From DATCLA01 sp036564195 (GTDB taxonomy: Bacteria; Bacillota; UBA4882; UBA8346), in the NCBI GenBank assembly GCA_036564195.1, contig DATCLA010000028.1, positions 1 through 16,036 on the forward strand: a stretch of 16,036 nt of DNA, in the 5' to 3' direction. The translations under genes and the position numbers were made by a program. The notes beneath the pieces are model-generated. The model made no database searches and was not told the DNA's origin. It saw only the letters and a list, made by a program, of their open reading frames with translations. Shown piece by piece: positions 7,248-14,903 of this stretch. Each line of letters opens with the position of its first letter. The first letter of the stretch is position 1.

Positions 7248-8195
7248 ATGAAAAAAGGTTTAAGTACGGCATTTATCATACTAATAATAATTGCAGTAAT
7301 AACCTTAGCTGGTTGCGGCAGTTCTTCACTAAAAATGGCAACCGGGGGAACTACCGGTACATATTATGCCTTTGGCGGAGTAGTTTCGCAAGTTCTCTCC
7401 GAAAAAACCGGACTTTCCTTTGATGTCCAATCAACCGGCGCTTCCGCAGCCAACATTCGCTTAGTTGCCGACGGTGAGGTGGACTTGGCCATCGTCCAAA
7501 ACGACGTCATGGATTACGCTTATAACGGCACCTCCCTGTTTGAAAACGACAAGATCGATAACTTCTACGCCATGGCCGCCCTCTATGCGGAAGTCTGTCA
7601 GATTGTCGCTAATCCTGATGCCGGAATCAAATCCATTGCCGATTTGAAAGGTAAACGTGTTTCCGTCGGTGATGCCGGTTCCGGAGTTGAATTCAATGCC
7701 AAACAGATTTTAGAAGTCTATGGCATCACCTTTGATGACATTACTGTCCAGAAATTAGGGTTCGGTGATTCGGCCAATGCATTTAAAGACAATAAAATTG
7801 ACGCCTTCTTTTGTACCGCCGGGGCACCGACTACAGCAATCATGGACTTAACCACCACCAACAAAATTGTAATTTTATCCATCGATGAGGAACACGCCAA
7901 GGCACTAATGGAAAAATATCCGTTTTATACCCAATACCCCATCCCTGCTTCGGTCTATGGTGGAAAAACTGAGGATGCAATCACCGTTGCGGTTAAAGCT
8001 ACCTTTATCGTAAGTAAAAAATTACCTGAAGAAACCGTCTATAAAATGACTAAGGCGCTCTTTGAAAACAAAAGCCAGATTGCTTCCGGGCACGCTAAAG
8101 GTGCTGAACTTAACCCAAAATATGCAGTTGAAGGGGTGTCCGTCCCGTTCCATCCGGGGGCTAAAAAATACTTTAAAGAAATCGGAGTTCTATAA
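7248..8195 (+). CDS. TAXI-family TRAP transporter substrate-binding lipoprotein
   Basis: This protein captures solute outside the inner membrane for a TRAP secondary transporter. It has about 315 residues with a lipoprotein signal (hydrophobic core, lipobox LAGC, Cys23) and the TAXI N-terminal signature (KMATGGTTGTYYAFGG) directly after the signal. STGASAANIRLVADGEVDLAIVQND and DLKGKRVSVGDAGSG, typical of the family, follow. ATG 7248 is chosen because GGGGG lies 7 nt upstream; the in-frame TTG at 7230 lies before that site. It is first in an operon with DUF1850 and the fused permease. Known TAXI substrates include glutamate and related dicarboxylates, but substrate cannot be read from this sequence. 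Confidence 0.92.
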   Translation: MKKGLSTAFIILIIIAVITLAGCGSSSLKMATGGTTGTYYAFGGVVSQVLSEKTGLSFDVQSTGASAANIRLVADGEVDLAIVQNDVMDYAYNGTSLFENDKIDNFYAMAALYAEVCQIVANPDAGIKSIADLKGKRVSVGDAGSGVEFNAKQILEVYGITFDDITVQKLGFGDSANAFKDNKIDAFFCTAGAPTTAIMDLTTTNKIVILSIDEEHAKALMEKYPFYTQYPIPASVYGGKTEDAITVAVKATFIVSKKLPEETVYKMTKALFENKSQIASGHAKGAELNPKYAVEGVSVPFHPGAKKYFKEIGVL

Positions 8196-8200
8196 AGAAA

Positions 8201-8764
8201 TTGCCGCCGTTAAAGAGAAAGCTGTTTAATTGGCAGTTGCCGGCAGCAGCCGCAGTGACGGGCTTCGTTATTGCGGCTGTGCTCGTAATTTACACAGTTC
8301 CCCAAAGCGATTTCCTCGTTATCCGCAGCGGGAAGGATAACCATTGCTTTGCAGCATATCCGGCGACCGAGGGAATGACTTTTTCCGTTACGTTTATCCA
8401 TTCGGTAAATCAAAGTCCGGTTTGTGATGTTTATCAAATTCGCCACGGCGGGATCTATGTAATTGAGACTCATTACAGCTCATTCGGAGCTGGAGTCCAG
8501 ACCCAGCTCGAACCCGGCCAGCGACTTACTTACGGCAACAACGGAGAGATGATTATCTCCGGTTTTAATAAAAAGTTTGAACGCTTATCCTACATCGTTG
8601 GCACCGTATCCGACCACATTTTACAAATCAACGGCAAAAAAATCAGCCTGCGTAATCTGTGCGGCAAAAACAGTACGGTAGTCTTTAAATTGGAACGGGC
8701 AAACCCTTGGAAATACCAGTTGAGGAGGAGAATTGATGACCCCGGAAAAATCCAACCTGATTGA
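8201..8764 (+). CDS. DUF1850 family protein of a TAXI-TRAP operon
   Basis: This 187-residue protein has one N-terminal membrane segment (about 14-33) and a predicted extracytoplasmic domain containing VTFIHSVNQSPVCDVYQI and THYSSFGAGVQT, which resemble the DUF1850 family. DUF1850 genes commonly sit between a TAXI binding protein and a fused TRAP permease, exactly as here; their biochemical role is not established. The start is TTG 8201, 5 bp after the upstream stop; GGAG is about 13 nt away, a long spacing. The 3' end overlaps the permease start by 29 bp, so its C-terminus is encoded by the permease ribosome-binding region. Confidence 0.8.
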   Translation: MPPLKRKLFNWQLPAAAAVTGFVIAAVLVIYTVPQSDFLVIRSGKDNHCFAAYPATEGMTFSVTFIHSVNQSPVCDVYQIRHGGIYVIETHYSSFGAGVQTQLEPGQRLTYGNNGEMIISGFNKKFERLSYIVGTVSDHILQINGKKISLRNLCGKNSTVVFKLERANPWKYQLRRRIDDPGKIQPD

Positions 8765-10697
8765 AACCGCTGAAGTCGACATCCAAACTGTTTTAGCAGA
8801 ATATGATCGAGAATCCAATACCCGGCATTTTGACGGAATTCCCGATAAACTTGTCCGTTATATGCTGATAGCTTTTTCCCTGTTTGTGCTGTGGATGAAT
8901 ACCATTAGCACTTGGCCGGAGCAGATTCGCCGCGCATCCTTCATCGGAATAATCATCTTCATGGCCTTGATAATTTACCCGGCCCGAAAGAACACCAGCA
9001 AAAAAAGGAACTACATTCCCTGGTATGACATTTTACTGGCGTTGCTGGGCAGTGGGGCTTTCTTCTACTTTGTAATGAACTTCACCGCCATCGTGGCCCG
9101 GGCTGGCCGTTCCACTTTTCTGGATCTAACCATTGGCATTGTAGGCATCCTGGTCTTAATGGAGGTCTGTCGCCGGGTGGTCGGCCTGCCGATCTTGATA
9201 GTGGTTTCCGGTTTTATTGTTTACGCGTTTACCACTGGTTTTTCATTAAAACGCATTATTACACATTTATTCTATACTACCGAAGGCGTAATCGGGACTC
9301 CTTTAGGGGTTTGTTCGACCTTCATTGTTTTATTCATAATGCTCGGTGCTTTTTTGGAGAAGACCCAGATTGGTTCGTTCTTCATTGACATTGCCAACTC
9401 GATTGCCGGTTTTGCTTCCGGCGGGCCCGCCAAAGTAGCCGTAATTGCCAGCGCTTTGGAAGGAATGTACTCCGGCAGCTCGGTTGCTAATACCGTCGGT
9501 TCCGGCAGTGTTACCATTCCGGTAATGAAAAAGTCCGGTTATCAACCAGAATTTGCTGCGGCGGTAGAAGCCGCGGCTTCTACCGGCGGACAGATCATGC
9601 CTCCGATTATGGGAGCAGCTGCTTTTTTGATGGCCGAAATGACGGACACTCCCTATTCGACTATAGCCATTGCCGCCTGTCTTCCGGCGTTATTGTACTT
9701 CACCGGAATTTTTATGATGGTTCACTTTGAAGCCAAGAAATTGGGGTTAAAAGGCCTGTCTAAAGAGGAAATACCCAAGTTTTGGAGCCTGTTCTTTCGT
9801 AAGGGTTTTCTTTTCTTGCCGGTAATTGTCTTAATGGTCAGCATGACTGGTATTGAAGGTTTGCTGCCGGCCCGTACCCCGGCTTTTGCTGCCTGCCTGG
9901 CTATAGTAACTACGATTATTGTCAGTTCCTTCCATAAAGATACCCGTTTAAACATCCATTCTTTGGGCAGTGCTCTCCAGAACGGCGCCAAAAATACCAT
10001 CGGAGTAGCGGTAGCTTGTTCCATCGCCGGAATCATTGTTGGTGTCGTTACCTTGACCGGGATCGGCTTGAAACTGGCCGGCGGCCTCCTCTCCCTTTCC
10101 GGAGGAATTCCGATAATCGGCCTCTTCTTCACCATGATCGCCTGTATTATCTTGGGAATGGGGGTACCGACCACAGCCAATTATGTGATCATGGCCACCA
10201 TCACCGCACCGATTGTCGTTAAATTGGGCATCCCGGTTTTGGCTGCTCATATGTTTGTGTTTTACTTTGGTATTGTCGCCGATATTACACCACCGGTGGC
10301 TTTAGCTGCCTATGCCGGTGCGGCGATTGCCAAATCCAATCCGTTTAAAACCGGTGTGACCGCCACCCGGTTGGCGATCACTGCCTTTATCGTCCCTTAT
10401 ATTATGGCCTTTAACCCGAATATGCTTTTAATTGATACTACTGCCTGGGAAGTTGTTTGGATCTTGTTGACTTCAATAGCCGGCATTATCGGCGTCTCCG
10501 CCGCTATGGAAGGATATCTGCTTGCTAAAATGAACAGCTTCGAGCGGATTATTGCTTTAGTAGGCGGACTCCTCTTAATTATCCCGGAAATTATCACCGA
10601 CTTCATCGGCATTGCCTTGATTGCTGCAGTAGCGGTCTCGCAGTACCTGATTAAACGTAAAAAAAATAATTTAGCAACTCCAGCGGTTTCAAAATAA
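8736..10697 (+). CDS. TRAP transporter permease, fused 4TM/12TM (DctQM) type
   Basis: This inner-membrane ion-coupled permease contains both the small (Q) and large (M) TRAP subunits in one chain of about 653 residues. A soluble N-terminal stretch of about 40 residues precedes the first membrane segments. The large-subunit region carries GGQIMPPIMGAAAFLMAEM and GMGVPTTANYVIMATITAPI, strong markers of TRAP M subunits of the TAXI-associated fused type. ATG 8736 is taken as the start, with GGAGG 7 nt upstream; TTG 8733 directly before it is too close to that site. It works with the preceding binding lipoprotein. Confidence 0.93.
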   Translation: MTPEKSNLIETAEVDIQTVLAEYDRESNTRHFDGIPDKLVRYMLIAFSLFVLWMNTISTWPEQIRRASFIGIIIFMALIIYPARKNTSKKRNYIPWYDILLALLGSGAFFYFVMNFTAIVARAGRSTFLDLTIGIVGILVLMEVCRRVVGLPILIVVSGFIVYAFTTGFSLKRIITHLFYTTEGVIGTPLGVCSTFIVLFIMLGAFLEKTQIGSFFIDIANSIAGFASGGPAKVAVIASALEGMYSGSSVANTVGSGSVTIPVMKKSGYQPEFAAAVEAAASTGGQIMPPIMGAAAFLMAEMTDTPYSTIAIAACLPALLYFTGIFMMVHFEAKKLGLKGLSKEEIPKFWSLFFRKGFLFLPVIVLMVSMTGIEGLLPARTPAFAACLAIVTTIIVSSFHKDTRLNIHSLGSALQNGAKNTIGVAVACSIAGIIVGVVTLTGIGLKLAGGLLSLSGGIPIIGLFFTMIACIILGMGVPTTANYVIMATITAPIVVKLGIPVLAAHMFVFYFGIVADITPPVALAAYAGAAIAKSNPFKTGVTATRLAITAFIVPYIMAFNPNMLLIDTTAWEVVWILLTSIAGIIGVSAAMEGYLLAKMNSFERIIALVGGLLLIIPEIITDFIGIALIAAVAVSQYLIKRKKNNLATPAVSK

Positions 10698-10765
10698 ACT
10701 GACAGCGGCGATGTACCTAGCAGCGGGAATCAGCTTAAATTTCGATCAGTAGCAAATCCGAAAAC

Positions 10766-10815
10766 GAACTAAGGACGCACCACCACCAGACTGATGCTTC
10801 TTTAGTTCTTTTTTT
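10766..10815 (+). terminator. Probable intrinsic terminator of the TRAP operon
   Basis: GAACTAA (10766-10772) and TTAGTTC (10802-10808) form a 7-bp stem around a long loop that can pair further inside (GCA/TGC), followed directly by seven T (10809-10815). It lies 70 bp after the permease stop and before the converging cobC. The rest of this intergenic stretch (10698-10765) shows nothing recognisable. Confidence 0.6.
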
Positions 10816-10840
10816 GAATTGTTTGCCTTGCGACCTGCCT

Positions 10841-11428
10841 TTAACAATTGAGCTTACGCAACACCGGAATACCCTCTTGACATTCGAACCAGCTGTAACA
10901 CCCAAAGTCGAAACTTAACCGCCAACATGATTCCGGGGGCATCTTTAATAAAATACTGGCCAACACTCGGAACGGGCCGGCATGTCCCACCAGTAAAATG
11001 CTTTGGCTATGATAAACCTCTGCCAACCTCTCCCAGCCGTCATGTATCCGTTGGTAAAAAGCAGTAAAATTTTCGCCCCCTGGTAAAACCGCGACCTGCC
11101 AATCACTGCACCAAGCCTGCCATTCCCGGGGGTATTGCCGTTGGACCTCCCGGTAGCTTAAGCCTTCCCAAGCACCGAAATTAAACTCTTTAAATGCCTC
11201 ACAAATTAGGATCTGGTCACGAGAAAGGCCAGTAATCAGTTGCGCGGAACTGATTGCCCGCCCCAACGGGCTGCTAATCACCACATCAAACTCAATCCGT
11301 TCTAATTTGCGCCGTATCGCTTCACACTGCCGCCGCCCCGCCGGTGAGAGGGCCGTATCGCTCCAGCCTTGATAAACCCCACTTTCGTTCCCTACGGTAG
11401 CCCCATGCCGCACCAGGTAAAGTTGCAT
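10841..11428 (-). CDS. cobC: Histidine phosphatase, probable alpha-ribazole phosphatase
   Basis: CobC removes the 5' phosphate from alpha-ribazole phosphate (or from the cobamide 5'-phosphate) in nucleotide-loop assembly. The 195-residue protein has the histidine phosphatase pattern: LVRHGA with catalytic His8, Arg57 (SSPLGRA), acid/base Glu81 in EFNFGAWEG, and second His149 in VGHAG. The EFNFGAWEGL form is typical of CobC-like members. ATG 11428 follows AAAGG. It lies 106 bp after cobS, separated by a terminator-like hairpin, so it may be partly uncoupled from cobTUS. The superfamily includes phosphoglycerate mutase-like enzymes; the neighbourhood gives the assignment. Confidence 0.83.
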   Translation of the reverse strand: MQLYLVRHGATVGNESGVYQGWSDTALSPAGRRQCEAIRRKLERIEFDVVISSPLGRAISSAQLITGLSRDQILICEAFKEFNFGAWEGLSYREVQRQYPREWQAWCSDWQVAVLPGGENFTAFYQRIHDGWERLAEVYHSQSILLVGHAGPFRVLASILLKMPPESCWRLSFDFGCYSWFECQEGIPVLRKLNC

Positions 11429-11457
11429 TTTACCGACCTTTCGCTATTTATTTATTT

Positions 11458-11485
11458 AAAAAATGAGATTTCACGAAAAATCTCA
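11458..11485 (-). terminator. Terminator-like hairpin between cobS and cobC
   Basis: TGAGATTT (11464-11471) and AAATCTCA (11478-11485) form an 8-bp stem with a 6-nt loop. On the minus strand it is followed by six T. The stem is AT-rich and so of moderate strength; partial read-through into cobC is likely since no clear promoter for cobC is visible. Confidence 0.65.
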
Positions 11486-11534
11486 AGAAAAAGCGTGTTT
11501 CAAATTGGTATATATAAAAACTGACATCAAGGAT

Positions 11535-12290
11535 TCATATAGAAACCATTTTTTCCAATAAAACCATTGTCATCAGTGTCACCACTGCACTGACTTCGAC
11601 AAAAGCCCCTAAAGTATCACCGGTCATACCGCCAAGCTTACCCAATATCAACCAACGATAGCCGACCAATCCCAATAAATTTAAAGCCGCCACCGCCAAA
11701 ACCTGAAACCGGATTATACTTGTAACTATTATTAAACATAAAAAAACCGCAATTATAATGCTCTCCGGTTTGACCTTTCCGATAAAAAGGTTCCCCAAGC
11801 CCTTGCCTTCCGGCCGCGCCGCCGGACAGGTAGACATTAAAAAAATCATTGCCGTCCGGGCAACCACCGGGACCACCAGCCAAGCCCGGATGATTGCTGG
11901 AGCATTCAGTTGGTCTAACAAAACGGTTTTTAAAGCCAGATCAAAAAAGACAGCAATGGCACCATTGGTCCCGATCCGGCTGTCCTTCATTATCTCCAAC
12001 ATCCGCTCTTTCGTCCGGGCGGAAAAAACTCCGTCACAGGTATCAGCTAAACCGTCCAGGTGCAAGGCACCGGTAATTAAGAGATTAAACAGTAAAGTCA
12101 GAATGATCACTAACCGCTTTTCCAGCCCAAAAGATAATACCCAGAATATCAGCGCATTAAAAACACCGATAACCAGGCCAACCAGAGGAAAAGACCAGAC
12201 TCCGCGAGGAAAATCAGCAGGATCCACCGTTCTGCTTTGCGGAAGCGGGAGTCTAGTAAAGAATTGCAACATTAACAGAAATATCTTCAT
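11535..12290 (-). CDS. cobS: Adenosylcobinamide-GDP ribazoletransferase (cobalamin synthase)
   Basis: CobS is the integral membrane enzyme that joins adenosylcobinamide-GDP to alpha-ribazole (or its phosphate). The 251-residue protein has several membrane segments and the family motifs FTRLPLP (11-17), ALHLDGLADTCDG (75-87), MKDSRIGTNG (101-110) and GGMTGDTLGA (220-229), which carry the conserved acidic residues. ATG 12290 is preceded by GAGG with good spacing, 7 bp after the cobU stop. It is third in the cobT-cobU-cobS operon. Confidence 0.96.
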   Translation of the reverse strand: MKIFLLMLQFFTRLPLPQSRTVDPADFPRGVWSFPLVGLVIGVFNALIFWVLSFGLEKRLVIILTLLFNLLITGALHLDGLADTCDGVFSARTKERMLEIMKDSRIGTNGAIAVFFDLALKTVLLDQLNAPAIIRAWLVVPVVARTAMIFLMSTCPAARPEGKGLGNLFIGKVKPESIIIAVFLCLIIVTSIIRFQVLAVAALNLLGLVGYRWLILGKLGGMTGDTLGAFVEVSAVVTLMTMVLLEKMVSI

Positions 12291-12297
12291 GGCATCC

Positions 12298-12855
12298 TCA
12301 TTTTACCGGTAATACTTGGCCACAGACCAGCAGATAAACTCGGTGGGCCCGGGTGGCGAGGTATTGATTGACCCGGCCGGCCAGATCCCGGAAGATCCGG
12401 GCCAGTCGGTTTTCGGGGACAATCCCCCACCCTACTTCATTGGTAACCATGATTAAGGTGGTCTGCCGCTGTTCCACCGCATCCAAAAAAGCACCGAGGT
12501 CCGCAATGATCGCCTGCTCCAAGCGTTCCAAGGTTGCCGCATCCCCTGGCGCTTCAGCCGCCTCCGTCTCCAACAGCCGGTTTGAGACCAGCAAAGTAAC
12601 ACAGTCCAACAAAATGGCATCGTAGGTTTTTGCCGGGTCGGCAAAGACTGCTTTCAAGTTGTGATAACCTTCCCAGGTTTCCCATTCCGGCGGTCGCCGT
12701 TGTTGGTGTCTGGCAATGCGGTCCTGCATTTCGTCATCAAACCCGATGGCGGTCGCCAGATAGAGCACCCGCTTTCCTATATTACTGGCCAATTGCTCCG
12801 CATACCTGCTTTTACCGCTGCGAGCTCCGCCGGTAACTAAAATTATACTTCCCAT
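12298..12855 (-). CDS. cobU: Adenosylcobinamide kinase / guanylyltransferase
   Basis: CobU phosphorylates adenosylcobinamide and then transfers GMP to give adenosylcobinamide-GDP. The 185-residue protein begins with P-loop GGARSGKS (9-16), has the catalytic-His motif RIARHQQRRP with His50 (the guanylylated His of the family), and VTNEVGWGIVP (137-147). It lies 18 bp after the cobT stop and 7 bp before cobS. This step is also the entry point for salvaged cobinamide, fitting the importer elsewhere in the window. Confidence 0.96.
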   Translation of the reverse strand: MGSIILVTGGARSGKSRYAEQLASNIGKRVLYLATAIGFDDEMQDRIARHQQRRPPEWETWEGYHNLKAVFADPAKTYDAILLDCVTLLVSNRLLETEAAEAPGDAATLERLEQAIIADLGAFLDAVEQRQTTLIMVTNEVGWGIVPENRLARIFRDLAGRVNQYLATRAHRVYLLVCGQVLPVK

Positions 12856-12873
12856 TTTACTCCGAACCTTCTA

Positions 12874-13947
12874 TCAATTGCGGCGCGGGTCAACTAAGAA
12901 ATCATTCCGGATTGCCGCTGCTTCGAAAGTAGCCATTTCAGTAATAATTTTAGCAGCCGCTTCCACCAGATAAAACGCTAACGGGCAACCGGTCCCTTCA
13001 CCCAAACGCATCTCTAGGTTAAACAGAGGCTCCAGTCCCAACTCTGCCATTATTAAACTAAACCCCGGTTCCACCGAACAATGGGACGGAATCATATATT
13101 CGCGGCATAACGGTTGCAACCGGGAGGCAATCAAGGCTGCGGCAGCGGAGATAAAACCGTCAATAACGATCGGCAGCCGGTAATAAGCTGCCCCCAGGTA
13201 ACATCCTGCCAAGCCTGCCAGATCAAACCCACCGACTTTCGCCAGTACCTCCAGGGGGTTACCCGGATCAGGATGATTAACTTCCAAAGCGCGTTGAATT
13301 ACTTGTTGTTTCCGTTGATAAGCTTCAGCGGTCAACCCGGCGCCCTTACCAACTGCTGTGGCAGGATCGCAATGGGTAAAGGCCATCACAATGGCACTGC
13401 TGGTCGTGGTATTGCCGGCGCCCATCTCTCCGGTTCCAATCAAAGCATAACCCGCCTCTACCAATCGGCCGACGGTTGCAATCCCCACATTGAGGCCTTG
13501 AACCGCTTCAGCTTCCGTCATAGCCGGACCTTTAGTAATATTCCAAGTACCAGGGCGGATTTTACAGTTAACAATTTGAGGGTGATCAAGAGCCTCTTTA
13601 ACTCCGATATTAACAATACGGAGATCTGCCCCGGCCTGACGCGCTAAGACATTAATCCCACAGATTCCCTTAGTAAAGTTGAGCGTCTGCAGGGCGGTAA
13701 ACTCCTGGGGACAAGAGCTAACCCCTTCCTCCCAGACGCCGTTATCCGCACACATGATCACAATACACTTCTTAGTTAATTCGTTAGTAACCTGCCCAGT
13801 TATTCCCGCCAGCTGGGCTGCTATTTTTTCCAGTTTGCCAAAGCTTCCGATGGGCTTAATCAGGCTGTCGAGGCGTTGTTGGGCCGCTGCCATTGCCTGC
13901 CCGTTAAGAGGTTTAATCCCGGCAATGATTTCGTTCAATGTTTGCAT
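12874..13947 (-). CDS. cobT: Nicotinate-nucleotide:dimethylbenzimidazole phosphoribosyltransferase
   Basis: CobT activates the lower-ligand base by transferring phosphoribose from nicotinate mononucleotide, making alpha-ribazole phosphate. Counting from ATG 13945-13947 the protein has 357 residues, the usual CobT size. That start has AAGGAG 8 nt upstream, while the in-frame TTG at 13953 is too close. Motifs include SLIKPIGSFGKLE near the N-terminus, KIRPGTWNITKGPAMT, GTGEMGAGNTTTSSA and RLGEGTGCPLA. The Glu in the last motif is residue 317, matching the catalytic Glu317 of Salmonella CobT. It is first in cobTUS; the lower-ligand base it prefers cannot be told from sequence. Confidence 0.95.
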   Translation of the reverse strand: MQTLNEIIAGIKPLNGQAMAAAQQRLDSLIKPIGSFGKLEKIAAQLAGITGQVTNELTKKCIVIMCADNGVWEEGVSSCPQEFTALQTLNFTKGICGINVLARQAGADLRIVNIGVKEALDHPQIVNCKIRPGTWNITKGPAMTEAEAVQGLNVGIATVGRLVEAGYALIGTGEMGAGNTTTSSAIVMAFTHCDPATAVGKGAGLTAEAYQRKQQVIQRALEVNHPDPGNPLEVLAKVGGFDLAGLAGCYLGAAYYRLPIVIDGFISAAAALIASRLQPLCREYMIPSHCSVEPGFSLIMAELGLEPLFNLEMRLGEGTGCPLAFYLVEAAAKIITEMATFEAAAIRNDFLVDPRRN

Positions 13948-14020
13948 GGTCAAATCTCCTTAATTTTTCGGATCCAGACAGTAACGGTGCGGTAACTGTT
14001 TTTACACCGGTTTCACTTTT
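13948..14020 (-). promoter_or_regulatory. cobT leader with partial cobalamin-riboswitch resemblance
   Basis: Reading the minus strand toward cobT, the leader holds GTGAAA (14011-14016), CCGGTGTAA (around 14002-14010), then CACCGTTACTGT (13978-13989). This order mirrors the GGGAA / GGTGNAA / CCCGCNACTGT core of cobalamin riboswitches with a few mismatches. The cobT ribosome binding site AGGAGA (13955-13960) lies in a stretch vaguely like the B12 box. It lacks the normal P1/P2 arms and most of the usual length, so it is either a diverged or short variant, a remnant, or chance. Confidence 0.25.
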
Positions 14021-14073
14021 AACTTCTTTTTGGAGCATCTGGGTCATTTATTTTAGCTTTAAAATTCTAGCTT

Positions 14074-14102
14074 ATTATATCATTTGTCATGAATATCCTC
14101 AA
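14074..14102 (-). promoter_or_regulatory. Sigma-A type promoter of cobTUS
   Basis: On the minus strand TTGAGG (14097-14102), a 17-bp spacer and a perfect TATAAT (14074-14079) lie upstream of cobT. The expected start near 14067 leaves a leader of about 120 nt before the cobT ATG. Confidence 0.75.
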
Positions 14103-14187
14103 CCAAAAACTTATGTCTTCAGGAACAATCGAAAATCCGGTTTGTCGTGGCAATTCCGTTACTGCCGTTTGGTAAGATATTTCCACG

Positions 14188-14222
14188 GCTGCGGTTTTGT
14201 TTAGTTTTTAATCCACCGCAGC
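14188..14222. other. Inverted repeat in the cobT-sodC intergenic region
   Basis: GCTGCGG (14188-14194) and CCGCAGC (14216-14222) are perfect inverted 7-mers around a T-rich 21-nt spacer. Just upstream, CGTGG near 14142 and CCACG at 14183-14187 could form a second stem. No coding signal or T-tract terminator pattern is evident. The remainder of 14103-14310 shows nothing recognisable apart from the sodC ribosome binding site. Confidence 0.45.
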
Positions 14223-14310
14223 ACCTCAAAGTCCCCGTCGCATATGATAGATTAATTACTTTTTGAAATAACAAATAAACTGATCCTTCAACAAGTCAGG
14301 AGATGATCTG

Positions 14311-14838
14311 ATGAACCAAATCACTTTTGCCACCGGGATCGGCTGGCTCCTTTACCCCAATCGGGAACGGGCGGCAATTGCTAAAATCCTTGGCGGTCCT
14401 TTGGCCCCACAAATCCGGGGTTATGTAATGTTTCAGGAGGTCCCCGGCGGAACCTTGGTCTCAGTAAACATTTGCGGGTTACCACCCTACCAACCGGCCC
14501 GAGAAGGATGCGAACCCGTTGGTCCGCATGGCTTTCATATCCATCAATTCGGCACCTGTGAAGTCGGGGATGCAAGTAACCCTTTTCAGGCTGCCGGGGA
14601 ACATTGGAATCCCGACCGTCAGCCTCACGGTAATCATGCCGGGGATCTGCCGGTGCTTTTTTCCAACAACGGTCAGGCCATGCTAAGCTTTTTTACGAAC
14701 CGTTTTACGGTTGACGCCGCACTGGGGCATGCGGTAATTATTCATCAAAATCCCGATGATTACCGCAGTCAGCCGGCTGGTAACGCCGGCAAGCGCCTGG
14801 CTTGCGGCGTAATTCAGCCCTTCGGCAAGAACTTTTAA
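14311..14838 (+). CDS. sodC: Cu/Zn superoxide dismutase family protein without signal peptide
   Basis: Members dismute superoxide to oxygen and peroxide. The 175-residue protein has all expected ligands: copper His76 and His78 (GFHIHQFG), bridging His98 (EHWNP), zinc His106, His109 and Asp112 (PHGNHAGD), and copper His145 (AVIIH). The disulfide pair Cys83 and Cys165 is also present. Bacterial SodC is normally exported, but here the N-terminus (MNQITFATGIGWLLYPNRER) lacks a signal peptide or lipobox, so the protein looks cytoplasmic. ATG 14311 has AGGAG 8 nt upstream and no better upstream start. It appears to be a single-gene unit between the cob and flavin-switch regions. No convincing promoter was found. 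Confidence 0.9.
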   Translation: MNQITFATGIGWLLYPNRERAAIAKILGGPLAPQIRGYVMFQEVPGGTLVSVNICGLPPYQPAREGCEPVGPHGFHIHQFGTCEVGDASNPFQAAGEHWNPDRQPHGNHAGDLPVLFSNNGQAMLSFFTNRFTVDAALGHAVIIHQNPDDYRSQPAGNAGKRLACGVIQPFGKNF

Positions 14839-14852
14839 AAACCAAAAAGACC

Positions 14853-14882
14853 TTTACAAAATTCCCTTTTCAATAGTAAAAT
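14853..14882 (+). promoter_or_regulatory. Sigma-A type promoter before the FMN riboswitch
   Basis: TTTACA (14853-14858), an 18-bp spacer and TAAAAT (14877-14882) lie 15 bp after the sodC stop. The expected start near 14889 lies just before the riboswitch P1 stem. Confidence 0.65.
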
Positions 14883-14903
14883 ACAACTAGTAACTACATA
14901 GCA

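Noticed and set aside
11758..12312. Plus-strand frame of 184 codons opposite cobS
   Set aside because: It is the antisense shadow of cobS, which has unambiguous motifs; the plus-strand product is basic and featureless.
13938..14204. Open frame overlapping the cobT start and its promoter
   Set aside because: No family resemblance or ribosome binding site; it covers the cobT leader and promoter on the opposite strand.
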